Part shown: positions 1 to 8,735 of the stretch, piece by piece
Numbering within the stretch: position 1 is the stretch's first letter
Layout of the letters: the number at the start of each line of letters is the position of its first letter
DNA from: Deltaproteobacteria bacterium
GTDB taxonomy: Bacteria; Desulfobacterota; Desulfobacteria; Desulfobacterales; Desulfosarcinaceae
Reading direction: 5' to 3'
NCBI GenBank assembly: GCA_020444075.1
Contig: JAHLLR010000030.1
Location: 1 to 56,454, forward strand
Length of the DNA stretch: 56,454 bases
Made by a program: the position numbers and the translations under genes
Notes under the pieces: model-generated
What the model was told of the DNA's origin: nothing
Databases searched by the model: none
Seen by the model: the letters and a program-made list of their open reading frames with translations, nothing else

Positions 1-104
1 ATGGCACAATCCGAATGACGACCGATGGTAAATCGTTTCGTGAATATGAAGGCTGTCCCATCCGATAAGGGAATTGCGCAATGCGGCGGGGAAGGCAAGA
101 TCAT
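1..104 (-). CDS. N-terminus of an FHA-domain protein (partial, runs off the left edge)
   Basis: Only the first 34 codons are inside the window, from an ATG at 104-102. They translate to a short leader, then a beta-strand-like stretch, then the string RFTIGRHSDCA. The Ile-Gly-Arg followed by a Ser/Asp/Cys turn is the first signature of forkhead-associated (FHA) domains, which bind phosphothreonine peptides. It sits 36 bp after the PAAR-like gene on the same strand, so it is probably the next gene of the T6SS operon. T6SS loci often encode an FHA protein (Fha/TagH) in the threonine-phosphorylation control pathway. No strong ribosome binding site is visible, and the reading frame is closed upstream by the stop codon of the preceding gene. 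The rest of the protein cannot be seen, so extra domains are unknown. Confidence 0.65.
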   Translation of the reverse strand, partial: MILPSPPHCAIPLSDGTAFIFTKRFTIGRHSDCA

Positions 105-140
105 GTTGTAACTTGTTTCGCTATGCGTCGCGGTTGGAAA

Positions 141-560
141 CTATGGGGATACAATAACTTTAGTCTGGCTGGGTGCCACCTGGGCACCCGCCGGCATATT
201 GGCATTCATGCCGTTGTGACCGGACATGGATGTCAGATGTACGCAAGGTTGGCCCTGGATTTTGATTTTGGCACTTCCCTTTTTGAAAATCACTTTGCCC
301 ATGTTCATCCCTGACATGACTCCCTTGTTCACGCCGGCCTCATCGCCCATGGAACGGGATATTTCCGATTTTGTGGTCACCACCGGTTTGCCCGCAAATT
401 TTACCTTGGTCGCCGTTTTCTTGGCCTGGTTGACCATTCCCGTGTTGGGGTAAGGTATGGGTACCGGACTCGGTGACGGTGGCGCCGGAGTCAGGCAGGG
501 GTCGGGTATGGCAAAGGTGTTGCCGCCCTGGGTGGTCGAAGCGGGAAATATGGCAGGCAT
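141..560 (-). CDS. DUF4150 PAAR-like spike-tip protein
   Basis: This 139-residue protein matches the PAAR-like DUF4150 family, which caps the VgrG spike and links effectors to the T6SS. An N-terminal Pro-rich stretch contains the PIPYPNTG motif typical of the family (about residues 34-41). It is followed by a Gly/Lys-rich beta region with a conserved Cys (QGQPCVH) and His (MSGHNG). The protein is a bare tip of normal length with no toxin extension, so an effector would have to bind separately. It follows DUF3540, pentapeptide and DUF2169 genes on the same strand, the usual neighbours of this tip type. A GGAG ribosome site precedes the ATG. The family call is confident; its partner effector is unknown. 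Confidence 0.85.
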   Translation of the reverse strand: MPAIFPASTTQGGNTFAIPDPCLTPAPPSPSPVPIPYPNTGMVNQAKKTATKVKFAGKPVVTTKSEISRSMGDEAGVNKGVMSGMNMGKVIFKKGSAKIKIQGQPCVHLTSMSGHNGMNANMPAGAQVAPSQTKVIVSP

Positions 561-619
561 GGCTGGTCTCCTGAATTTACGCAGAAAAAACTAACAAAGG
601 ATAACTAAAAGATCCTGAA

Positions 620-1513
620 TTATCCAAGATGTATCTTTTCCGCTTTTATCTTGAAATCCTGATCCGATTTCATGATCGTTTTCTGGGCTTTCATGTGACT
701 GGTTTTTTCGATCAGCGTCCGTTGACGTCCTGCCTTCAACTGGCTTAATTCCGATACCGTCCGGTAAACATTTTTAGCTTTGGTCATCACGGTATCAGCG
801 ACCGATTCAATTTTTCGGGAAATGGATTGAATGTTGCCGATTCTCCCTATCAGCTTCTTGCCGGCGATCTGGGTCTCCTGCAGAAAAAGCTGGGCGCGCT
901 GCGCGGTCAGTTCCATTACCGGTGAAACCAGCTGCATTTTTCTGGCCTTCATGGACATGACCGGCCCGGAGCCGCCATGGGGATCCCGAACGCCCATACG
1001 GATATCATTTCTGGCGTTTACAGCCACACAATCACCATCCATGTGGATATCTTTGGCAGAATGAAAGGCAATGCTGCCATTGGTCGTGGTGAAATCCAGG
1101 TTGCCCGATGCAACGTTGACTTTTACGGTGCCCGTCCCGCAATGATAGTCTATCAGCAGTTCATTTTCCTTTGAATAGAGCTTCAAGGATTCATCGGCCA
1201 AAGAGCGGTCGATCCGGGCATAGGCCCCATTGGCCAGTCGAAGCTGTCCTGATCGGCTCTTTTTTTCGGTATTACAGGACAACACACCGACAACATACGC
1301 GCGACCGCTGCCGTCGGTCATGGTCAGGACTTCATCACCGGGTTCAAGCTCCGGACGCGGATAAACCGCCAGGCGGGCATCCCTGTCTATCGATCCGCCT
1401 GGCCGGCATACGCGGATATTGTCATCCGAATCGCAATTTCCCATCACAATGGCGGGCTCGATGGTTGAGGCCATGGCGGGTAGTGGAACGATCGTCGCGG
1501 TATGTTGTGGCAT
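620..1513 (-). CDS. DUF3540 T6SS accessory protein
   Basis: This 297-residue protein resembles the DUF3540 family found beside VgrG, DUF2169 and DUF4150 genes. The N-terminal third has a short beta-rich segment reminiscent of an OB or gp5-type fold (EPGDEVLTMTDGSGRAYVVG). The middle carries beta-repeat sequence like the VgrG needle (GSIAFHSAKDIHMDGD). The C-terminal 100 residues are Lys-rich and alpha-helical. An upstream GTG at 1543 is possible, but the ATG at 1513 is preceded by AAGGAG at seven bases, so that start was chosen. Its molecular role is not established. A spike-collar or cargo-loading role is inferred from the neighbours and the needle-like repeats. Confidence 0.75.
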   Translation of the reverse strand: MPQHTATIVPLPAMASTIEPAIVMGNCDSDDNIRVCRPGGSIDRDARLAVYPRPELEPGDEVLTMTDGSGRAYVVGVLSCNTEKKSRSGQLRLANGAYARIDRSLADESLKLYSKENELLIDYHCGTGTVKVNVASGNLDFTTTNGSIAFHSAKDIHMDGDCVAVNARNDIRMGVRDPHGGSGPVMSMKARKMQLVSPVMELTAQRAQLFLQETQIAGKKLIGRIGNIQSISRKIESVADTVMTKAKNVYRTVSELSQLKAGRQRTLIEKTSHMKAQKTIMKSDQDFKIKAEKIHLG

Positions 1514-1576
1514 TCGGTTTCTCCTTAAAATCTCATATCCCACCAGTGCAGCGGGTTGGCTGGACGGAATTAGTCA

Positions 1577-3388
1577 TTATGTCGGCGGCACCGGCGGTGT
1601 CCACAATTCAGCTTCAGCCCGGTCCTTGTCGGTATTTTCCACCAACTTTCGGTTGGCTCCCCGCCAACGGGCACCCTGATCATTGATCATGTGAAGCGTT
1701 GCCTGGAGCAAATTGGCGTGGGACAAGTCGGCATCCTTCAAAATCGCATATGAAAAATCGCCGTAGGGTGCAGATGCATGCATAAAACTGGCACGAACGA
1801 GATTCGACCGGGTGAACTCGACCCTGTCCATTCGTGCAGCATCGAAAACCGCATCGGCGGCTGTCGCATCGGCGAAACAGGCGCATCTCAGGTCGGCCGC
1901 CTGGAATGCGGTAGCTGACAAAATGGCTTCCGTAAAATTCGCCGTGTGGCAATTGGCTTGTTTCAGGCTCCCACCGGACAGATCCGCCTTGGTGAAGTTG
2001 ACCTGTTTACAGTTGGCCTTGTCCAGAATTGTATTTTTCAGGTTGCTACCCTCAAAGTCACAGTCGGTAAAATCGCATCCGGTAAGATTCATATCTTCAA
2101 ACCGGCATTTTTTCATCTCGCAGGTATTCATGATCGTGGCAGACAGGGTCACTCGGGTGAAGTCCACACCTTCGAAATCAGCGCCTCGCATTTTGGTATC
2201 GGTCAATTTCATTCCTTCAAAATCACACTGCCCCATGTCGCATCCATCGAGAACGGCACCAGTAAAATTGGCATTTTTAAGGCGAGCTTTTGTAAACAAT
2301 GCATCTGCAATAAGAGATCTCGAAAAATTGGCGCCAGAAAGATCCGCTCCGGAAAAATCGGCGTCATTTAGCTGGCAGCCGACAAATTTGGCATTTTGCA
2401 GGTTAGCCCCGGAAAAATCAGCTGCTGACAGATCCATTCCGCTGAAATCAATGCCCATTAACCGACAGTTCTTGATGGTGATATTTTCCAGATTGGATTT
2501 TGAGAAACTGACATTTGTCAAATCAGAATCGACAAAAACGGCATCACATAGATTCCTGTAAGACAAGTCGATGCCGGAAAGATCCGAAACGATGAACCGG
2601 CACGCCTGCATGTTGGCCGGCAGCTGTTTTACCCGGCTAAGGTCTAATTTTTTAAACGTAACGCCCATAAAATTCGAGCTGGAGAAATCGCTGTTATTCA
2701 GTTCACATTCTTCAAACTGGGTTTCATCCATATGTGCAGTAATGAAACTGGCATCCGTCAGGTTTGTCCGAAAAAAAACAGCTCTGGCCAATTTTGCCCG
2801 TAAAAAATCAGCTCCGGTGAGATCGCACTGCTTGAAGTGTGCATCTTCAAGCTTCGCTTCGATGAGCGTCGAATTTTTTAATATGGTTTCCTCAAATTCA
2901 CTTTTAACGGCCGATGCGCCTGTAAAATCCGCACCGCTAAAATTGCTGATACCAACTTTGAAGCCAAAAACACCAAGTTCTTTAAGCTCTTCGACGGCAA
3001 AACCGGGCAGGTTAAGGTGCTCAAACGAAACGATGACCTGAGATGAATCGTTAACAGGGATTTTATCCGAAAATACCATCAGGCCGTTAAGGTTGGAATC
3101 CTTCAGTGATATTCTTAATGCGCTGGTATTGATTGCAATCGCACCAATAAGCTCCGCGCCGGTAAAATCCGCCCCGTCAAGCACACAGTTATTGAACAGA
3201 ACATCGCTGAGGTCCGCATCTTTCAAAACAGTTTTTGACAGATCACAAGTGTCGAGCTTTACCTTTGAGAGACAGGCATTGGCTAATGTCAAACCGTTCA
3301 GCGATTCATTGGAAAGCAATGCGCCTTCAATCGCCTGCCCGGATTTTAGCTGCTCAAGCAAATTGTTAAATTCTGGGATCCTGTCCAT
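1577..3388 (-). CDS. Pentapeptide-repeat protein (T6SS cargo module)
   Basis: The 603-residue protein is nearly all tandem pentapeptide repeats of the A(D/N)LXX type, for example DADLSDVLFNNCVLDGADF. Such repeats fold as a right-handed quadrilateral beta-helix. Residues 1-25 and the last 30 (ending in TPPVPPT) are not repeats, and a short break near residues 100-150 separates two helix blocks. There is no signal peptide or catalytic motif. It lies 11 bp after the DUF2169-pentapeptide gene and before DUF3540, so it probably acts as an adaptor or scaffold in loading an effector on the spike. A direct effector role cannot be excluded. Antisense frames across this gene are long only because of its repeat composition. 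Confidence 0.85.
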   Translation of the reverse strand: MDRIPEFNNLLEQLKSGQAIEGALLSNESLNGLTLANACLSKVKLDTCDLSKTVLKDADLSDVLFNNCVLDGADFTGAELIGAIAINTSALRISLKDSNLNGLMVFSDKIPVNDSSQVIVSFEHLNLPGFAVEELKELGVFGFKVGISNFSGADFTGASAVKSEFEETILKNSTLIEAKLEDAHFKQCDLTGADFLRAKLARAVFFRTNLTDASFITAHMDETQFEECELNNSDFSSSNFMGVTFKKLDLSRVKQLPANMQACRFIVSDLSGIDLSYRNLCDAVFVDSDLTNVSFSKSNLENITIKNCRLMGIDFSGMDLSAADFSGANLQNAKFVGCQLNDADFSGADLSGANFSRSLIADALFTKARLKNANFTGAVLDGCDMGQCDFEGMKLTDTKMRGADFEGVDFTRVTLSATIMNTCEMKKCRFEDMNLTGCDFTDCDFEGSNLKNTILDKANCKQVNFTKADLSGGSLKQANCHTANFTEAILSATAFQAADLRCACFADATAADAVFDAARMDRVEFTRSNLVRASFMHASAPYGDFSYAILKDADLSHANLLQATLHMINDQGARWRGANRKLVENTDKDRAEAELWTPPVPPT

Positions 3389-3399
3389 ATTAGATATGC

Positions 3400-5601
3400 C
3401 TAACGCTTTGCCAGTTTTGTCATTTTCAGATTGGCACCTTCAAAAAGGGTGCTTTCAACCATCGCATTCAAAAACTCCGAGCCGTACATGTTCGTCCGTC
3501 TGCAATCGCATGTGGAAAGGTCAGTCCTTTCGAAGCTGCTTTCCAGAAAATTACCCAGGGCCATGTCAGCATCCTTGAGAATGGCTTTATCGAACCGGGC
3601 ATTTTTCATGTCAACCGCTCTCAATCGGGCATTGATCAAAGTCGCTTTGGTAAAATTTGCGCCTTCCATGTTGGAAAATGAGAAATCGGTACCACTTAAT
3701 TCCGCCTCTTCCCAGATGGACTCTTTTGCCGATACCTGCTTAAAGGAGCCTCCGATGAAAGCACTTTTTCCAGATGCCCTCAGTTCAATGAGGTTTGCGC
3801 CGTCCATGACAACGCCGGGTCCTTGAGCGCCTTCCACGGAGGCTTCGGCTAAATTGGCACGGGTAAAATCAACTTTGGACAGATTACAGGCAGAAAAATC
3901 GGCGCCGATTAGGACGGATTTGGAAAAACTCGCATGAGACAGGTCGGCTTCAATGAAACTGGCACCCTTGGCCTCGGCATCATTTATAATGGCACCAGTC
4001 ATCTTGGCATGATCAAATATGGCGTCTATCATCCGTGCCTTGCACAAATTGGCACCGGAAAGATCTGCCGCGGTCAAGTCCGCGTTGTCAAGGATCGCTT
4101 GTTGAAGGTTTACGCTGGCCAGGTTGGCCTCTTCAAAAACAGTTTCAGTCAGGTCCGCATTGAAGAATATAGCCCCAGAAAGATTGGTGTGCGACAGCAC
4201 TGCCCTGTTCAGCTTGACTCCAGAGAAATCAATGCCGGAAAGATCCAGGGTCTGAAGGTTAAGCCCGGACAAGTCTTTTGTGGCTTCATACTGGGCGATA
4301 ACCTTCTCCCGGGTCATTTCAGGTGCTATTGCCCCCCACTGATCAACGCCGAGATCGTCGAGAATGCGTTTTTCTTTTTCCTTGTCCTCGGCACTGGGTG
4401 GCGGCGGATTATCCGGATCCATGCCTGCGTCGAGCATCGACTTCCGATAGGAGGCCTCGGCCTCGGCGATCAACTTTTCGGTGTCGTCATCGACTTCCGG
4501 GGCAGGCGTTTCGGGAGGTTCGCTCTCCTCCCATTTCTTTCCCTCTTCTTCAATACGCTTTCGCAATAACTCATGATAATAGCTGCTGGATTCCGGTCGT
4601 TGGCCGACGTCTTCTGAAACGATATAGACCTGTTGCAAATCCTCAACGTCTTCATTCAACACCGGGCACCAACCCCGCCATACCAGAACCACTTTCTCAT
4701 TATCCGTATCAGCCCACAGCGTGTCCAGGTTCATGGTTATTTCTGAAAACGGGTCGGCAATCGTGCTGTTTGAATGGTTCCTGTTTACGAAACATCTTAT
4801 TTTAAATCCGGGTAGTTTGGAGCGAAAATCCAAGTGTTGTGCATGGAGATTCTCAAAATAAAGCGTTTCATCTCCCCGTAAAAAGTCGGTCTGAAACATA
4901 TCGGGCGCGGTGTTAAAGTAACGCCAATCCATATCTTCCGCAAACCAGGGCCATCGGGTGTTAAGATACTTTCCCTTATAAGACCCCAGTTTGGATTTGC
5001 GCGGTTCCCACTCTCTGTGAATCGGTCCGAATCCAACAGGTTCCAACCTGGAAAGCGGCGTGGTCATCTGTTCGCCGGGTCTGGTAATATTGGGCAGGTA
5101 GCGTTTGGAACTTCCACCAACATCGGAACTCTTGGCATATCCCCGGCCCACGGGATTTTTCTTAAAACCGCTGCCGCCGTAGCTATATTCGTAGCGCAGC
5201 GGAATGCTTGAAAAAGGTTCGGGATCAGTTGTAACCGGCCCCATCCAATAGCGGTCACCAGATACCATCAGCGAACCGACGGTATCACCTACGCCAAAAG
5301 AAACCCGGCATGCAGCCGCCACCATCCCTTTTGGAGCATGGCAGTGGCCCACCAAAAGCAGGTCGGCCCGAGGCTTGAGATAAGCAAAATCGGAGGTATA
5401 GCGTGGGCCGCCCTGCATCTCTTCATCGTCCTCATAGAATTCATCTCCAGTGGGATGGAGTTGATCATCCGCGGCGGTAACCACCTCATCAGGGACAATG
5501 TCGAATGTGGCCTTTACGATCAACGTCAGGGAATGTCCGGGAAATGGGATTCTACCGGATATACATCCAAAGCTGAAGGGTGTGTCGTTGATAATTTCCA
5601 C
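3400..5601 (-). CDS. DUF2169 adaptor fused to pentapeptide repeats
   Basis: This 733-residue two-part protein begins with a DUF2169 domain (about residues 1-340), recognisable from the opening MEIINDTPFSFG, the GHCHAP and YEYSYGG motifs, and a block rich in Trp and Arg. DUF2169 proteins are T6SS adaptors that help place cargo on PAAR-like tips. A charged, proline-rich linker (about 350-440) leads into pentapeptide repeats (about 445-733) such as LSGANL and LTAADLSG. The preceding gene on the strand is the orphan anchored protein at 5618-6226, and the pentapeptide protein follows within 11 bp. The family assignment comes from visible motifs and context. Which effector it serves is unknown. Confidence 0.85.
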   Translation of the reverse strand: MEIINDTPFSFGCISGRIPFPGHSLTLIVKATFDIVPDEVVTAADDQLHPTGDEFYEDDEEMQGGPRYTSDFAYLKPRADLLLVGHCHAPKGMVAAACRVSFGVGDTVGSLMVSGDRYWMGPVTTDPEPFSSIPLRYEYSYGGSGFKKNPVGRGYAKSSDVGGSSKRYLPNITRPGEQMTTPLSRLEPVGFGPIHREWEPRKSKLGSYKGKYLNTRWPWFAEDMDWRYFNTAPDMFQTDFLRGDETLYFENLHAQHLDFRSKLPGFKIRCFVNRNHSNSTIADPFSEITMNLDTLWADTDNEKVVLVWRGWCPVLNEDVEDLQQVYIVSEDVGQRPESSSYYHELLRKRIEEEGKKWEESEPPETPAPEVDDDTEKLIAEAEASYRKSMLDAGMDPDNPPPPSAEDKEKEKRILDDLGVDQWGAIAPEMTREKVIAQYEATKDLSGLNLQTLDLSGIDFSGVKLNRAVLSHTNLSGAIFFNADLTETVFEEANLASVNLQQAILDNADLTAADLSGANLCKARMIDAIFDHAKMTGAIINDAEAKGASFIEADLSHASFSKSVLIGADFSACNLSKVDFTRANLAEASVEGAQGPGVVMDGANLIELRASGKSAFIGGSFKQVSAKESIWEEAELSGTDFSFSNMEGANFTKATLINARLRAVDMKNARFDKAILKDADMALGNFLESSFERTDLSTCDCRRTNMYGSEFLNAMVESTLFEGANLKMTKLAKR

Positions 5602-5617
5602 GATATTGCCTTGCCCG

Positions 5618-6226
5618 TTAATCCTTAACGTTCATAGTCGCAGGTTGTTCCAAAATGATCGTATCCTGAAGAAGCTGTGCGATTTTCACAAGGTCGGATG
5701 TCATCGGTTCCAACACCGATGCAGGGATATAGTGACCGTTGCCATACTTCATACGGCATTCAACGTATACAGGCTCTATATCAACGTTGCTGATCTTTCT
5801 TTTCCATTTTTCTATAAAATCGGCCAGAAATCGGATTAAGCGCTTATTGGCGACCAATTTTTCATAGGTATCCGAAGGCGCTTGCCGGGCAGTGAAGAAT
5901 CTATCCAGTGTCCGGTTTCCCGTATCAAAAGATACATCCTTTTGGAAAGTATTCAAAAACAGGCCAGGGATACGCTTCATCGTCACTTTAATGCTTGATA
6001 TCTCAGGAGTGACTTCAACCTCGAAGCCGCCATAGGTACCAATATAATTAGAAAAACTTTTATTTTTAGTAGGCGAGATGGCTCTCAGCCCCATCTTCTC
6101 CGCAGTTTCCGGGAACTTTTTTTTCGCAACAAATCGCCCAATGCCAAAGACATCCAGAAAGAGTAGTTCACTCATCATCCAGACCGCAATCAATAGAGTT
6201 AGTGTGGAAAAAACCGTCTTCATCAT
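5618..6226 (-). CDS. Orphan membrane-anchored protein after vgrG
   Basis: I do not recognise this 202-residue protein. From the ATG at 6226 it opens with a hydrophobic segment (about residues 3-24) that could be an uncleaved signal anchor. The rest is soluble and mixed alpha/beta, with several Lys and Arg residues and only one Cys. An ATG at 6316 would add 30 residues but would overlap the end of vgrG by 53 bases, so the later start was preferred. It lies between vgrG and the DUF2169 adaptor, a slot often used by effectors, immunity proteins or accessory factors. An N-terminal anchor with an outward-facing domain would suit an immunity protein, but this is inference from position only. Confidence 0.6.
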   Translation of the reverse strand: MMKTVFSTLTLLIAVWMMSELLFLDVFGIGRFVAKKKFPETAEKMGLRAISPTKNKSFSNYIGTYGGFEVEVTPEISSIKVTMKRIPGLFLNTFQKDVSFDTGNRTLDRFFTARQAPSDTYEKLVANKRLIRFLADFIEKWKRKISNVDIEPVYVECRMKYGNGHYIPASVLEPMTSDLVKIAQLLQDTIILEQPATMNVKD

Positions 6227-6263
6227 GAATCCAGCTTTCAGAGTATAAATAAAAATCCGCCAA

Positions 6264-8555
6264 TTATTTTTTTGCCTTGATACTGGGGTGCTCAAGTTCT
6301 CCAAAAATACGAACATCCCCTCCCAATGTGATATTGCCGCCTTCGATAATCACATCTCCTCCGGCATCGATTCGAATATTTGCATCTGATTTTAATGATA
6401 GGTCACCACCCTTTTTCAGCTTAACAACCGTGCTTCCAGCCGTGATATCAGCACTGTCACCATCCAAATTAACCATGCTGCCGGGTGCCATTAAACGGAT
6501 ATAATCATCCGATCCATAAAAAAGATGTCCGCTGGAAATCCGGTCCCGGCTGAGCGCGTTTTTGTTAATCTCTTTTGAGGCGTTTAAACTCACCTTAACC
6601 CCGGCTAATGATTCATGTTTTGCACCAAGAAAAGTGTCGGAAACGGCGCCTCCATGAATTTTTGCATTGATGCCGTCCCACTTTAATTGAACAGGGCCGA
6701 TTACATGCTCTTCTTTCATCCCATGGATAGCTGAAATTTCATTGCCTGTGGCATTTTTCCTGATATCACTCATGGTTCCCATCCATATGCTTTTCCCCAG
6801 TTCCACAACCGACTCATGCGAAGGCGACCTCAATTTCATGGTACCGGCAGCAGCATCCAAAACCACTTCATTGCCGTATTCGTCCCGAATTTGAATCCCT
6901 TCTCCGGCATGCATCAGAATTTCATTGCCGCAATCTTGAGTGATGTCAATTTTCGGACCGTCTGCGGTCATTACGATCTTATTTCCGTTTTCCTGGAAGA
7001 TTTCTATGTTGGGGCTCGTTTCGTGCAGAATGATCTCGTTGCCATTGGCCTGTTTGATCTGGATGAATTTATCCCCGTCTTTGTCTTCAATGACGATATC
7101 ATTGTCATTCCAGCTTCGGATGACGCTTTTGGTCTTTTCATCAGGCAGGGTGTCTGCCGGTTGGTTATTCCCATTGTAAACCCGGCCGACAATGATCGGT
7201 TTGTCCGGGTCGCCCTCCTCAAAGTCGACGATTACCTCGTGTCCGATATGCGGAATGAACATGGCCCCCCAGCCGGCACCGGCCCATTGCTGGCTGACCC
7301 GGATCCAGCAGGAGCTGTTTTCGTCATTTTTTCCTTCGCGATCCCATATAAACTGAACTTTGACTCTGCCAAACTCGTCCGTATAGATTTCTTCACCAGA
7401 CGGTCCCACGACAATCGCGGGCTGAGTCCCTTCAACGACCGGTTTCGGGGTTACCCGTACAGGCCGAAATGGCACATTCAGCGGCAGGCAGGTAAAGCGG
7501 TTGCTGTAAGCTGCCACGGATTCGCTGCCGGCAGCACCCACCGGTTCTGAGGCATTATGGACGACGGATATCAACACATACGATTTATCGTTCATATCAG
7601 TTCGGTAATACCCCTTCAGATCGAATTTAAATCCGCTGGAAAAGTCCCTGCAGCGACTCTTTCCCGTGATCGTCGTGACCTGGGCCTCTTCCTCCTGAAT
7701 CCGGAAGTTGGCCAGACGGTCCCCTTCATCCAGTTTGGTATATTTGGCAGGGTAATCGTAGACCTCCCGTTCACCGGGTCCAAGCGGCTGCTGGGTGGAA
7801 ACCTCGGCTTTTAAATCCGAATTGGGAACCTTGAAATTGTAGTCATTGACCGTATACTTGGCCACCCGGATTTCCTGTACCATCTCAAGTTCGGAAATCT
7901 TGTCTTCACTGTCGAAGCTGGTGGTTTCGAGCTGGTATTTCGCCTCCTTCTGGTTTGGGCAGGGTTTGTTCTCATCGGCGGAGTCGGCAACAATCAGGGT
8001 ATGTTTCTTGTCTTCATGGTTGAAAAAATAAAAAATACCCTCCTGTTCCATCAGCCTGGAAACAAAATTGAAGTCTGTCTCATGATATTGGACACAGTAT
8101 TCCTTGGCATCATAAGAACCGGAAAGCTTGAGCTCATAGTCGGTAAAATTCTGGTCTTTGAATATATTTTCGATAATATCAGGGATGGATTTATTCTGGA
8201 AAATTCTCGAGTCGGCGGTCCTGGTCAGCATCCAGAGCAACGGCACCATGGTCGCCGAATAGCAGGAAAATTTTGGTTTTTCCGATCCTTTTTCGGGTTC
8301 GCCGCTTTTTTGGGAAAATCTTGAGATAATGCCATGAAAAAAACGCTCCTTGTCGTCATAGAGCTTGATTCTTACGGTAACGCCCTTTCCGATAATTTGT
8401 TTAAAATCGATCGCATGATTTTCGGAAAGCATCTCCAACTCGAATTCAAAAAGGCGAGACATCCCCTCGATACCTGAAAAGCGGGCAAGCAGCAGTTCGT
8501 CCTTTCCCAATGGTGTATCGATGGCAATCAGTTTATGCTCTTGGGTATAGGCCAT
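6264..8555 (-). CDS. vgrG: VgrG spike protein
   Basis: The 763-residue protein is a T6SS VgrG (TssI), which trimerises to form the puncturing spike. The N-terminal gp27-like part (about 1-370) starts with LIAIDTPLGKDELLLARFSG. The gp5-like OB fold (about 385-480) shows the typical GRVKVQFIWDREG and the SCWIRVSQQWAG stretch. The needle follows as beta-helical repeats to the end, including I-x-I-x-Q and D(I/V)-x-I-x-G(G/D) strings. It ends about where the needle ends, so no toxin domain is fused. A GGAG site precedes the ATG. It starts the leftward VgrG/DUF2169/pentapeptide/DUF3540/DUF4150 module and has a candidate promoter about 130 bases upstream. Confidence 0.97.
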   Translation of the reverse strand: MAYTQEHKLIAIDTPLGKDELLLARFSGIEGMSRLFEFELEMLSENHAIDFKQIIGKGVTVRIKLYDDKERFFHGIISRFSQKSGEPEKGSEKPKFSCYSATMVPLLWMLTRTADSRIFQNKSIPDIIENIFKDQNFTDYELKLSGSYDAKEYCVQYHETDFNFVSRLMEQEGIFYFFNHEDKKHTLIVADSADENKPCPNQKEAKYQLETTSFDSEDKISELEMVQEIRVAKYTVNDYNFKVPNSDLKAEVSTQQPLGPGEREVYDYPAKYTKLDEGDRLANFRIQEEEAQVTTITGKSRCRDFSSGFKFDLKGYYRTDMNDKSYVLISVVHNASEPVGAAGSESVAAYSNRFTCLPLNVPFRPVRVTPKPVVEGTQPAIVVGPSGEEIYTDEFGRVKVQFIWDREGKNDENSSCWIRVSQQWAGAGWGAMFIPHIGHEVIVDFEEGDPDKPIIVGRVYNGNNQPADTLPDEKTKSVIRSWNDNDIVIEDKDGDKFIQIKQANGNEIILHETSPNIEIFQENGNKIVMTADGPKIDITQDCGNEILMHAGEGIQIRDEYGNEVVLDAAAGTMKLRSPSHESVVELGKSIWMGTMSDIRKNATGNEISAIHGMKEEHVIGPVQLKWDGINAKIHGGAVSDTFLGAKHESLAGVKVSLNASKEINKNALSRDRISSGHLFYGSDDYIRLMAPGSMVNLDGDSADITAGSTVVKLKKGGDLSLKSDANIRIDAGGDVIIEGGNITLGGDVRIFGELEHPSIKAKK

Positions 8556-8684
8556 GGTGTTTCTCCTTGAATTGTTTTCCGGAACTGCTGATGGAACGAA
8601 GGAACGTCGATGGAGTTAAAGCAGTCGTTTCTGATGCCGGCAACGGAAATAAGGCTTCCGATTGCATTCCGCGACGGCTGCTGA

Positions 8685-8713
8685 TTTCTACCAACGATTC
8701 TTTAAATTGTCAA
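8685..8713 (-). promoter_or_regulatory. Candidate sigma-70-type promoter for the vgrG module
   Basis: On the minus strand TTGACA (8713-8708) and TAGAAA (8690-8685) are 17 bases apart. The first is a perfect -35 hexamer and the second matches four of six -10 positions. It lies in the 180-bp gap between the TssB-TssC fusion and vgrG, so it could let the spike module be expressed apart from the rest of the cluster. This is prediction from pattern only. Confidence 0.4.
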
Positions 8714-8735
8714 TTTTATTATTGTTTTATGCGGG

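Noticed and set aside
1812-2561. Long plus-strand frames opposite the pentapeptide genes
   Set aside because: They are shadows caused by the repeat composition of the real minus-strand genes and have no independent support.
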